DNA from: Halomonas sp.
GTDB taxonomy: Bacteria; Pseudomonadota; Gammaproteobacteria; Pseudomonadales; Halomonadaceae
DNA length: 24,010 nucleotides
Assembly: GCA_003560175.1 (NCBI GenBank)
Contig: PWIZ01000316.1
Location: 1 to 24,010 of the forward strand
Reading direction: 5' to 3'
Part shown: positions 6,022 through 13,970 of the stretch, one piece after another
Numbering within the stretch: position 1 is the stretch's first letter
Layout: the number at the start of each line of letters is the position of its first letter
Notes under the pieces: generated by a model
Seen by the model: the letters and a program-made list of their open reading frames with translations, nothing else
The model's database searches: none
What the model was told of the DNA's origin: nothing
Position numbers and translations under genes: made by a program

Positions 6022-6700
6022 GGCGATACTCCCGGGCGAGGCGTTCCGGCGACTCGCCGCGCCAGAAGCGAAAGCGCAGCCGCCACATCAGCAGGATGGT
6101 CGCCCAGGCACCCCCTTGCTCCCAGCGACGGCCGCTGCTCACCACCTTGTGGCGCAGGCAGGCGGGCGGTGAGTGGTGCTTCAGTCGGCGCGACATCTCG
6201 ATGTCCTCCATCAGTGGCTGGTCGGGAAAGCTCCCGACGGCGTCGAAGGCCGCGCGGGTCATGAACAGCGCTTGATCGCCGGTGGCGATGCCGGTCAGGC
6301 GAGAGCGAAGGTTCATGGCGGTGGCGATGATCGGCAGCAGCGGGTGACGCCCCTCGAGTCGGATATCAAAGCGTCCCCAGCAGTGCGGTCCTGCCAGCGC
6401 CCTGTCGATCAGGTCGTCGGCGCCATCGGGCAGGCACGTGTCGGCGTGCAGGAAGAGCAGCGACCCACCGCTGGCCTCGGCGGCGCCCAGGTTCATCTGG
6501 CGGGCGCGGCCGGAGGGCGCCTGGAGCACCCGTGTGCAGAGCGGGGCGGCCAGAGCGGCGGTCGTGTCACGGCTGCCGCCATCGACCACGATGACCTCCA
6601 CCCCCCGCGACATCAGCGACTGCAGGGCGATCAGCGTGGTCTCGATGGTGGCGGCCTCATCCAGCACGGGCATGATCAGGCTGAGCGTTGGCGCTGTCAT
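6011..6700 (-). CDS. TIGR04283 family 2 glycosyltransferase
   Basis: A 229-residue GT-A glycosyltransferase of the rSAM/selenodomain-associated transferase 2 family. The start at 6700 (MTAPTLSLIMPVLDE) places the family's N-terminal strand at the beginning; the frame stays open upstream, but that part is Arg/Pro-rich and unlike the family. Motifs: VVDGGSRDTT (about 35-44), SLLFLHADTCLP (DxD-like metal site, about 78-89) and GDQALFMTRAAFDAVGSFP with LMEDIEMSRRLK (acceptor site and ED motif). There is a short basic C-terminus and no clear membrane anchor. It is co-translated with the TIGR04282 gene through an 11-nt overlap. The product of the pair is unknown. Confidence 0.88.
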   Translation of the reverse strand: MTAPTLSLIMPVLDEAATIETTLIALQSLMSRGVEVIVVDGGSRDTTAALAAPLCTRVLQAPSGRARQMNLGAAEASGGSLLFLHADTCLPDGADDLIDRALAGPHCWGRFDIRLEGRHPLLPIIATAMNLRSRLTGIATGDQALFMTRAAFDAVGSFPDQPLMEDIEMSRRLKHHSPPACLRHKVVSSGRRWEQGGAWATILLMWRLRFRFWRGESPERLAREYRHVR

Positions 6701-6864
6701 CCAGGTCTCTCGCGTAAGGTGGCATGCTGGGTTGCCCCGGAAAGCGATGCCTCTCACTCTGCCGGAGCGTTGGGCGACCCGGTAACGGCCTGGCGCTGTA
6801 AGGAAGCCGAGACCGCGACGACTCATAGGGCTAGCATACCCGTTCGCACCACCGAGGAGCTTAG

Positions 6865-9036
6865 ATGAAATCACGACGCCTGTTGCTGTTGCTGCTGGTG
6901 GCCGCCGCCGTGGCGGCCTTCTTCCTCTCGGGGGCCAGCGACTTTCTGGCACTCGAGGCCCTGCAGGCCGAGCAGGCGAGGTTTCATGCCTGGCTGGCGC
7001 GGGAGCCGGTCACCGTGATCGGGGGCTTCTTCCTGCTCTACGTGGCGATGGCGGCGCTCTCGTTGCCCGGCGCGACCCTGATGACGCTGCTGAGTGGGGC
7101 CCTGTTCGGGCTGGGCTGGGGGCTGTTGATCGTCTCCTTCGCCAGCACCCTGGGTGCCACCCTGGCGGCGCTCATCGCGCGCACCCTGCTGCGCAACCCC
7201 CTGGAGCGCCGCTACGCCCGTCAGCTGGAGCGCATCAACGCCGGCATTCGCCGCGAGGGGGCGCTCTACCTCTTCACGCTGCGCCTGATCCCGCTCTTTC
7301 CCTTCTTCGTGATCAATCTGGTGATGGGACTGACGAGGATGCGGCTGACCACCTTCTACTGGGTCAGCCAGGTGGGCATGCTGCCGGCGACGCTGGTGTT
7401 CGTGAATGCCGGCCGCGAGCTGGCCGAGCTGCAGGCTCTGGGCGATATCCTCTCGCCTTCGCTGGTGGCCTCCTTTGCGTTGATCGGTGTCTTCCCCTGG
7501 CTGGCCAAGGGGCTGGTGGCGCTGGTCAAGCGCCGTGCCCTGGCACGTCGCTATGGGCGGCCGGCGAACTTCGATCGCGACATCGTGGTGATCGGTGCCG
7601 GCGCCGCGGGTCTGGTGGCCAGCTATATTGCCTCGGCCGTGCGGGCCAGAGTGACCCTGGTAGAGCGCGAGCGCCTGGGCGGCGACTGCCTCAACACCGG
7701 CTGTGTGCCCTCCAAGGCGTTGATTCGCGCCGCGCGGTCGATCAGGGAGGTGCGGCGAGCGGGCCAGTATGGCGTCCGCGTTGCCGAGCCGAGCGTGGAT
7801 TTCGCCGCCGTGATGGGGCATGTGCAGGGCGCTATCGAGGCCATTGCGCCCCACGACAGCGTCGAGCGCTACCAGGGCCTGGGGGTGGAGGTGCTCAAGG
7901 GGGAGGCGAGCCTGACCGGCCCCTGGCAGGTTCGCGTGACGACACCCGAGGGGGAGCGCACCCTGACCACCCGCCATGTGATCATCGCCAGCGGGGCACG
8001 GCCCCGGGTGCCCGAGCTGCCCGGCATCGAGGGGGTGGAGGTGCTCACGTCCGACACCCTGTGGCGGCTCGAGGCGTTGCCCGAGCGACTGCTGGTGCTC
8101 GGCGGCGGGCCGATCGGCTGCGAGCTGGGGCAGAGCTTCGCCCTGCTGGGGAGCCGGGTGACCCTGGTGGAGTCGGCCGGCCAGCTGCTGCCTCGGGAGG
8201 ATGCGGAGGTGGCCAGTGCGCTCCGGGACGCCATGGGCGAGGACGGCGTTCGTGTCCTGCTGGGCCACCGGGCGCTGGGGGTGGTGGCGGATTCGGCGGG
8301 CTCGGCGCTGGAGGTGGCGGACGCCGACGACCAGCGTGAGCTCGTGCCCTTCACGCACCTGCTGGTGGCCGTGGGGCGCGAGGCCAACGTCAGCGGCATG
8401 GGCCTGGAGGCGCTGGGCGTCGAGACCCGCGACAACGGCACTCTGGACGTGGACGAGACACTGCGCAGCGTGCTCCCCAATGTCTGGGCCTGCGGCGACG
8501 TGGCGGGGCCCTATCAGCTGACCCATGCCGGGGCCCATCAGGCCTGGCACGCGACGGTCAATGCGCTGTTCGGGGAGATCAAGCGCTTTCGGGTCAGCTA
8601 TCGGGCGCTGCCGGCGGTGACCTTTACCACTCCGGAGGTGGCACGGGTGGGGCTCAACGAGCGAGAAGCACGCGCCCAAGGCATCGACTATGAGGTAACC
8701 CGCTATTCGCTGGGCGAGCTCGACCGCGCTCTGGCCGAGGGCGATAGCGAAGGCTTCATCAAGGTGCTCACGCCCCCCGGCCGCGACCGCATACTCGGGG
8801 CCACCATCGTCGGCGAAGGGGCCGGCGAGATGCTGGCCACCTTCACCCTGGCGATGACCCGGGGAATCGGACTCAACCGCCTGCTCTCCACCATTCACCC
8901 CTATCCCACTCGCAGCGAGGCGGTAAAGGCGACCGCTGGCGTATGGAAGAATGCCCACAAGCCCGAGCGGCTGCTGGGCTGGCTGGCGCGCTACTTCGCC
9001 TGGCGGCGCGGGGCCGGTCGCGTCACTCGAGGGTGA
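6865..9036 (+). CDS. VTT-domain (TVP38/DedA-like) fused to flavin disulfide oxidoreductase
   Basis: A 723-residue fusion. Residues 1-225 are a TVP38/TMEM64 (SNARE-associated/VTT) membrane domain: an N-terminal membrane segment, LSLPGATLMTLLSGALFG (66-83), the LRLIPLFPFFVINLVMGLTRM element (139-159), then a last helix near 200-222. Residues about 237-715 are a group I pyridine nucleotide-disulfide oxidoreductase resembling mercuric reductase and dihydrolipoamide dehydrogenase: FAD motif GAGAAG (244-249), redox GGDCLNTGCVPSK (C275, C280), the NAD(P)H-binding GGGPIGCELGQ, the second FAD motif VWACGDVAG, and C-terminal HPYPTRSEA with the catalytic His. It lacks mercuric reductase's C-terminal Cys pair, so mercury reduction is unlikely. 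It probably acts as a membrane-anchored electron-transfer enzyme; the acceptor is unknown. The 3' end overlaps convergent ynjD by 14 nt. Confidence 0.92.
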   Translation: MKSRRLLLLLLVAAAVAAFFLSGASDFLALEALQAEQARFHAWLAREPVTVIGGFFLLYVAMAALSLPGATLMTLLSGALFGLGWGLLIVSFASTLGATLAALIARTLLRNPLERRYARQLERINAGIRREGALYLFTLRLIPLFPFFVINLVMGLTRMRLTTFYWVSQVGMLPATLVFVNAGRELAELQALGDILSPSLVASFALIGVFPWLAKGLVALVKRRALARRYGRPANFDRDIVVIGAGAAGLVASYIASAVRARVTLVERERLGGDCLNTGCVPSKALIRAARSIREVRRAGQYGVRVAEPSVDFAAVMGHVQGAIEAIAPHDSVERYQGLGVEVLKGEASLTGPWQVRVTTPEGERTLTTRHVIIASGARPRVPELPGIEGVEVLTSDTLWRLEALPERLLVLGGGPIGCELGQSFALLGSRVTLVESAGQLLPREDAEVASALRDAMGEDGVRVLLGHRALGVVADSAGSALEVADADDQRELVPFTHLLVAVGREANVSGMGLEALGVETRDNGTLDVDETLRSVLPNVWACGDVAGPYQLTHAGAHQAWHATVNALFGEIKRFRVSYRALPAVTFTTPEVARVGLNEREARAQGIDYEVTRYSLGELDRALAEGDSEGFIKVLTPPGRDRILGATIVGEGAGEMLATFTLAMTRGIGLNRLLSTIHPYPTRSEAVKATAGVWKNAHKPERLLGWLARYFAWRRGAGRVTRG

Positions 9037-9655
9037 TGATCGGCCCGCCGGCCGCCGCGGCGTCCTGATGGTCGTGGGTGACCAGCAGGCTGGGTAGCCC
9101 CGCCTCCCGCAGCCGGTCGAACACTAGCTGGCGCATCTCCTGGCGCAGGTGGCTGTCGAGCCGGGAGAAGGGCTCGTCGAGCAGCACGGCCCGGGGTTCG
9201 GAGAGCAGCAGACGCATCAGCGCCACCCGCGACTGCTGGCCGCCGGAGAGGGTGGCCGGGTCGCGTTCGCCGAAGCCGGCCAGGCCGATCGCCGCCAGCG
9301 CCGATGCGATCCTGGCGGCCTTGTCGGGGGTGGCCCGGGGCAGGCCGAAGCGCAAGTTGCCGGTCACCGAGAGGTGTGGGAAGAGCAGCGGATCCTGGAA
9401 GAGCAGGCCGATGCCGCGCCGCTCCGCCGGCAGCCCCGTGATGTCGCGACCATCCAGCAGCACCCGACCCGAGGCCGCAAACGCCGGCGCCAGGAAGCCG
9501 GCCACGAAGGCCAGCAGCGTCGATTTTCCCGCGCCGGAGGGGCCCATCACGGTGAGCACTTCGCCGGGGTTCACCTCGGCATCGAGTGCCAGCAGGGTCA
9601 CGTCTTCCAGGGCGATATGAATATCCTTCAGCATCAGCTGATGGCGGTTTTTCAT
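9023..9655 (-). CDS. ynjD: ABC transporter ATPase, YnjD type
   Basis: A 210-residue ATP-binding subunit, close in length to E. coli YnjD. Walker A is GPSGAGKST (about 38-46), the Q-loop is LLFQDPLLFPH, the signature LSGGQQSRVALMR, Walker B AVLLDEPFSRLD, and the switch His is in LLVTHDHQDA. It should energise the permease YnjC. ATG 9655 is preferred because it overlaps the ynjC stop in an ATGA (9652-9655), a standard coupling arrangement; an internal Met seven residues later is an alternative. The 3' end overlaps the convergent oxidoreductase gene. Confidence 0.92.
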   Translation of the reverse strand: MKNRHQLMLKDIHIALEDVTLLALDAEVNPGEVLTVMGPSGAGKSTLLAFVAGFLAPAFAASGRVLLDGRDITGLPAERRGIGLLFQDPLLFPHLSVTGNLRFGLPRATPDKAARIASALAAIGLAGFGERDPATLSGGQQSRVALMRLLLSEPRAVLLDEPFSRLDSHLRQEMRQLVFDRLREAGLPSLLVTHDHQDAAAAGGPIITLE

Positions 9656-11349
9656 GGGGCGCCTCGCATGCCGCGACGGTGGGACCAGAGCAGCCGGGGC
9701 AGGCCCACGGCAATGATGAAGCCCACCAGTGGCAGGCTGGCCTGGACCAGGGCCCAGACGCCGATCAGTCGCCGGTCGCCGCCGGCGGCCAGGGAGACCG
9801 CCTCGGTGGTCACGGTGGGCACCCGGCCGGCGCCAAGGAGCTGGGTGGGCAGGTACTGGCCGATGCTGACCGCCAGGCCCACTGCCATGGCGGTGAGCAG
9901 CGGGGCAAGCAGCATCGGCAGGCGCACCCGCCAGAAGGCGCCGTCGGGCGTGGCACCCAGGCTTAGGGCGACCTGTGACCAGCGCGGGTCGAAGCGCCGA
10001 TAGGCCTCCGAGAGCGACAGGAACACATAGGGCAGCACGAACAGCAGGTGGCCGAAGATCACCAGGGCATGCTGCGGCCGGGTGCCCAGCGACTCCATGA
10101 CCACCACCAGCCCGAACAGGAAGGCGATCTGCGGCACGATCAGCGGCAGATAGAGCAGCCCCATGGCCGACAGCAGGCGTGTCTGGTTCGGATGGCGGCC
10201 GCTGCGTTGCTCGTTCTCCAGCGCCGCCAGGGTCAGGGCCAGGGCGAGCAGCGTCGCCACGCCGGCAATCAGCAGGGTCGAGACGACTGGGCCCGCCAGC
10301 GACGGCAGGGTGCGCTGCCAGTGCAGCAGGGTGAAGGAGTGCGGCAGGGTATCGGGGAAGCGCCAGAAGCCGGATACCGAGTGCAGCGCCAGGGTGGCGA
10401 TCCCCACGAAGGCCGTGAGAGTGGTCAGCAGGATCAGCCCCTTGCCCAGGGTCCGCAGCGGCCACTCGCCGCGGTGCCGCTGTCCCCCCTCGACCCAGCC
10501 GCGCCCCAGGCAGGCGACCAGGCGCTCCAGTCCCCACCAGCTGGCCAGTGCGGCGGCAGTGACGCCGAGCTGCAGCAGCGCCCCCGCCGAGGCCATGAAG
10601 CGCCGCGACAGGTCCGGGGCCTGGAACCAGGTGAGGATCGAGACGGCCAGCGTCGGCGGCAGGGTGGGGCCGAGGATCAAGGCCATGTCCACCACCGAGG
10701 TGGCGTAGGCGATCACCGCATAGACCGGCAGCCGGATCAGGGGGTAGAGCGCCGGGGCGACGACCTTGAGCCAGGCGATCGTCGGCCGGTAGCCCAGCGA
10801 GCGCGCCATGGCCACGCGCCGCTCGGGGTCCAGCTGGGGGAGGGCGGCCAGGCTCATCAGCAGCAGGAAGGGAATCTCCTTGAGGATGAGTCCCGCCATC
10901 AGCGCGATCCCCCAGGGATCCTGGACGATCAGCAGATCCGGTGGCCGCTCCCAGCCGGTCAGCCCGGGTGAGGCCAGTCGGGCGATCAGCCCCGAGGGGG
11001 CGATCAGGAAGGCCAGGCCGAAGGCCGCCGCCGCGTGGGGCACCGACAGCAGCGGCGAGACCAGCCGGCGGATCCAGTGGTCAAGGCGGCTGCCGGAGAC
11101 CCCGGCCAGGAACAGCAGAACCACCGACAGCGACACCGCGGTGGTCAGCAGGCCGCTGGCGAAGCTGATGGCCACCGAGCGCCAAAGCCCCGGCTGGGCG
11201 AACAGCGCCTGCCAGTGGCTCAGGCTGAATTCGGTGCCGCCCAGCGCCGGCAGGTAGCCGAAGGCGGGCAGCACGGCCATGGCCAGCCCGGCCATTATCG
11301 GACCCACCAGCAGGGTGACGATCAGCGCCGGGGCGAAACGCAGCATCAT
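9652..11349 (-). CDS. ynjC: Fused two-domain ABC permease, YnjC type
   Basis: A 565-residue inner-membrane protein with two consecutive MetI-type permease halves, as in YnjC. Each half carries a cytoplasmic coupling (EAA-like) loop: LAALPQLDPERRVAMARSLGY about residue 190 and SEAYRRFDPRWSQVALSLGA about residue 462. Both loops end in the conserved SLG segment that contacts the ATPase. About twelve hydrophobic segments are evident. The frame starts MMLRFAP at 11349, 18 nt after the ynjB stop, so the genes form an operon. The transported substrate of YnjBCD systems is not firmly established. Confidence 0.92.
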   Translation of the reverse strand: MMLRFAPALIVTLLVGPIMAGLAMAVLPAFGYLPALGGTEFSLSHWQALFAQPGLWRSVAISFASGLLTTAVSLSVVLLFLAGVSGSRLDHWIRRLVSPLLSVPHAAAAFGLAFLIAPSGLIARLASPGLTGWERPPDLLIVQDPWGIALMAGLILKEIPFLLLMSLAALPQLDPERRVAMARSLGYRPTIAWLKVVAPALYPLIRLPVYAVIAYATSVVDMALILGPTLPPTLAVSILTWFQAPDLSRRFMASAGALLQLGVTAAALASWWGLERLVACLGRGWVEGGQRHRGEWPLRTLGKGLILLTTLTAFVGIATLALHSVSGFWRFPDTLPHSFTLLHWQRTLPSLAGPVVSTLLIAGVATLLALALTLAALENEQRSGRHPNQTRLLSAMGLLYLPLIVPQIAFLFGLVVVMESLGTRPQHALVIFGHLLFVLPYVFLSLSEAYRRFDPRWSQVALSLGATPDGAFWRVRLPMLLAPLLTAMAVGLAVSIGQYLPTQLLGAGRVPTVTTEAVSLAAGGDRRLIGVWALVQASLPLVGFIIAVGLPRLLWSHRRGMRGAP

Positions 11350-11367
11350 CTCGCGGAGGGTCGGCGA

Positions 11368-12621
11368 TCAGCGCCGCACATAGCGCTCGCGCCAGGCCTC
11401 CTGCAGCGCCGTCATCCAGCTCGGGTGGGGTTCGGGCAGCGTCTTCTCCAGGGCGTCGGCGGGCAGCATGGCGGGGTTATCCTCGTCGATGGCGAAGCGC
11501 GCCTGGTCCGCCTCGGGCAGGCGCGGGACGTCGAGCACGGTGCGGTCGCCCCACACCGCAAGGTCCTGCTTGTGGGCCTGTGCCTCCGGGGAGAGCAGGA
11601 AGTCGGCTACCGCCATGGCGCCGGCCCGGCGCGGCGAGTTGAAGGGGATGGCCACGAAGTGCACGTTGCCGAGGGTGCCCTCGTCCAGCACATAGCTGCG
11701 CACGCTGGGGGGGAGTTCCAGGTCGGCCACCGCCGCCGCCGGCTCCGAGGGGTAGAAGGTGAAGGCCAGGCTCAGCTCGCCGTCGCCCATCAGCCGGCGC
11801 AGCTCCGGCCCGGTGGCGGGAAACTGTCGGCCGCTGCGCCACAGGTGGGGATGCAGGGCATCCAGGTAGTCCCAGAGCGGCGCGGTGACCGCGGCGAAGT
11901 CGCTCTGCTTCGCCGGGGCGTAGAGCGGCGCCGTGTCCTCGACCAGGGCGATCAGCGCCTGCTTGAGGAAGGTGCTGCCGGTGAAGTCGGGGATGCGCGG
12001 GTAGGTAAAGCGGCCGGGGTTGGCCTCGGCCCAGTCCAGCAGCTCTGCGATGCTGCGCGGTGGCCCCTCGGCGGACGACTCAGCCTCCCCGGAGAGTTGA
12101 TCGCTGTCCCCCATCCCTTCGCGGTCATAGTAGAAAGTGATCTGGGCCTTGCCCCAGGGTGATTCGTACCCCTCGGTGGGCAGGGTGAAATCGGTCACCA
12201 CCTCCGGGTTATGCTCGGGGTAAGTCAGGGCGAAGTGGGGCAGCCGCTCGGCGAAGGGGCCATGGAGCAGGTCGGCCTCCTGCATGGCGGCGAAGTTCTC
12301 GCCGTTGATCCAGATGAGGTCGATGCTGCCGTCGTCGAGGTTGCCGGCGGACTTCTCCGCTAGCACTCGGGAGACCGCGGCGCTGGTGTCGTCGAGCTTG
12401 ACGTGCACCAGGGTGACGTCATGCTCCTCGGCCACCCGTCGCGCGACCCACTCAATGTAGCGGTTGGTGCGGCTGTCGCCGGCCCAGGCGTTCCAGTAGA
12501 CGGTCTGGCCCCGCGCCTCCTCCAGCACCGCTTCCCAGTCGGCGGGATCCGGGGCGGCATGCAGGGGCGCGGAGAGCAACAGGGCAAGGGCAGGGAAGAG
12601 GGCGAGGGGGTAGGTCGGCAT
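11368..12621 (-). CDS. ynjB: ABC transporter substrate-binding protein, YnjB type
   Basis: A 417-residue periplasmic binding protein with a Sec signal peptide (MPTYPLALFPALALLLSAPLHA). The mature protein matches the YnjB family: QTVYWNAWAGD near the start, RYIEWVARRV, DLIWINGENFAAMQEADLL, and late FVAIPFNSPRRAGAMAVADFLLSPEAQ, typical of extracellular solute-binding proteins. A short Ser/Glu-rich insert lies near 180 (GEAESSAEGPPR). It delivers its ligand to YnjC. The gene lies between the phosphotransferase (35 nt upstream) and ynjC. Confidence 0.92.
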   Translation of the reverse strand: MPTYPLALFPALALLLSAPLHAAPDPADWEAVLEEARGQTVYWNAWAGDSRTNRYIEWVARRVAEEHDVTLVHVKLDDTSAAVSRVLAEKSAGNLDDGSIDLIWINGENFAAMQEADLLHGPFAERLPHFALTYPEHNPEVVTDFTLPTEGYESPWGKAQITFYYDREGMGDSDQLSGEAESSAEGPPRSIAELLDWAEANPGRFTYPRIPDFTGSTFLKQALIALVEDTAPLYAPAKQSDFAAVTAPLWDYLDALHPHLWRSGRQFPATGPELRRLMGDGELSLAFTFYPSEPAAAVADLELPPSVRSYVLDEGTLGNVHFVAIPFNSPRRAGAMAVADFLLSPEAQAHKQDLAVWGDRTVLDVPRLPEADQARFAIDEDNPAMLPADALEKTLPEPHPSWMTALQEAWRERYVRR

Positions 12622-12656
12622 TCGGGCAGTCCTTGTCGGGTGGGTCGAGAGCGGTA

Positions 12657-13736
12657 TCAGTCGGCGAGGGCGTCCTGGAGATCGTCCAGTTCACTGCGTA
12701 CCCGGCCGATCACGGCCGGGGAGAGGTAGTGATCGACTCGTTCGCGGACATGGGCCACCAGGGCATCGTCGCTGAGTTGGGCCGACCAGTCCTCGCCGGA
12801 GGCATCAGCATCGCGGTTCCGGCCGTGCTGGGCCCGCCATTTGGCGCACCAGGTCAGCGACCACAGCCACATGGCACGGCGACAGGCCAACAGCGAGGAG
12901 GTGTCGCCGGTCAGGCCCCCTGCGCGCCGCCAGTGGCGATAGAAGTCTGCCACTTCCGGGGGGCTCAGTACGGCGGAGCTGTTCAAGTCCCAGGTGGTGG
13001 AGGTGTAGAGCGTGGCGTGGGCCAGATCGAACCCCGGCAGGCCGTAGCGGCACTTCTCCAAGTCCACCAGCACCGCGCGCCCCGAGTCGGTCACCAGGAA
13101 GTTGCCGGGATGAGCATCGAAGCTGATCAGACGCGGTGCCGCGCCGGGCTCCGTCGGCAGGTGCTCCGGCAGAGCGGCAAGCTCCTCCTCGATCTGTGCT
13201 CGCGCCTCCCGGCAGAGGCCGGCGTTTCCGAGCCACTCTGCCTGCCTGGCCACCTCCTCACGCATGGCGCGCCAGGGGTCCGCGGGGGCCTGGAGTGGAG
13301 GGCGGTCCACCTCGGGGGGCACCTCCAGGCCGTGGATGGCGGCCAGCGCCTCGGCGATGGCTGGCAGGTCGTCGGGCAGGCGGGCCGGCCGCCCAAGGAC
13401 CGCGCTGACCAGCAGCCCGCCGCGGGGCAGCTCCGGACCCGGCGGCAGCACGCCGTGCAGCGCCGGGGCATGCCCGCTCAGGCTGACACGGGCGAAGCCG
13501 GCGGCCTGGTACTCGAGGTTCTCGTCGGCCGGGAGTCCCATCTGGCTCTGCTTGGGCAGGCGTGCTACCCAGTCGATGGTATCCCGCTCCAGCCACAGGT
13601 GGGTATGGGCCAGTCCGGTATCGGCCATTGGACGCATCGAGCGAATATCGTCGGCCAGGCCGGCCCGAGCCAGGGCCCTGGCCAGGGCATCGTGTGCGTC
13701 GAGCCGGGTGTCCGGGCAGGAGACGGAATCCGTCAT
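12657..13736 (-). CDS. APH-fold phosphotransferase, first gene of the ynjBCD operon
   Basis: A 359-residue protein of the aminoglycoside/choline phosphotransferase (protein-kinase-like) superfamily. The catalytic loop is LISFDAHPGNFLV, with D207 and N212 at the D-x4-N spacing, but the usual HGD is changed to SFD. The metal-binding Asp is D225 in VLVDLEKCRYGLPGFDLAH. Such enzymes phosphorylate small hydroxylated molecules (choline, thiamine, homoserine, sugars) or act as resistance enzymes. Its place at the head of a transporter operon suggests it phosphorylates what YnjBCD imports, trapping it in the cell; this is inference. No TPP riboswitch motifs were found upstream, so there is no support for a thiamine role. 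ATG 13736 is followed directly by the family's N-lobe. Confidence 0.8.
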   Translation of the reverse strand: MTDSVSCPDTRLDAHDALARALARAGLADDIRSMRPMADTGLAHTHLWLERDTIDWVARLPKQSQMGLPADENLEYQAAGFARVSLSGHAPALHGVLPPGPELPRGGLLVSAVLGRPARLPDDLPAIAEALAAIHGLEVPPEVDRPPLQAPADPWRAMREEVARQAEWLGNAGLCREARAQIEEELAALPEHLPTEPGAAPRLISFDAHPGNFLVTDSGRAVLVDLEKCRYGLPGFDLAHATLYTSTTWDLNSSAVLSPPEVADFYRHWRRAGGLTGDTSSLLACRRAMWLWSLTWCAKWRAQHGRNRDADASGEDWSAQLSDDALVAHVRERVDHYLSPAVIGRVRSELDDLQDALAD

Positions 13737-13970
13737 AGCGTGTCTTCGTCCTTGTCAGCTGGAGGTCGATGTCCCTTGCAGGTCGTGAAAGCAAGCCCTT
13801 CCTTACATTGTCTTGGTCGTTTCGACGCTGGGCTAACGTGAGGGGTGTAAGCCATCCAATCCTGCCGCGACAGAACCAGACCGCGGCCAGATGCGGTGGG
13901 CGAGGCCACCGGGCCCCGTTCGAACGACGCTTCGGCGTCGTCACGACTCGTCATAACGGAGGTGAATACA
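13737..13970. promoter_or_regulatory. Divergent intergenic region with a UUCG hairpin
   Basis: This 234-nt region separates the phosphotransferase operon (minus) from the cytochrome gene (plus) and must carry promoters for both, though none stands out by consensus. Near the cytochrome start lies ACGACGC-TTCG-GCGTCGT (13924-13941), a perfect 7-bp stem with a stable UUCG tetraloop. It ends 16 nt before the strong GGAGG ribosome-binding site (13958-13962). A hairpin also stands shortly before the paralogous leader gene at 2854. Confidence 0.45.

Noticed and set aside
6871..8958. 695-residue minus-strand frame opposite the oxidoreductase
   Set aside because: Its product is rich in Gln, His and Gly with no domain, typical of the antisense of a GC-rich gene; the plus-strand gene has full catalytic motifs.
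6865..9036. Mercuric reductase (merA)
   Set aside because: The redox CxxxxC is present, but the vicinal C-terminal Cys pair and the N-terminal heavy-metal domain are absent, and no mer genes are nearby.
13737..13900. TPP riboswitch upstream of the phosphotransferase-ynjBCD operon
   Set aside because: I looked on the minus strand for the conserved CTGAGA and the CTGATCTGGATAATGCCAGC-type segment and saw neither.
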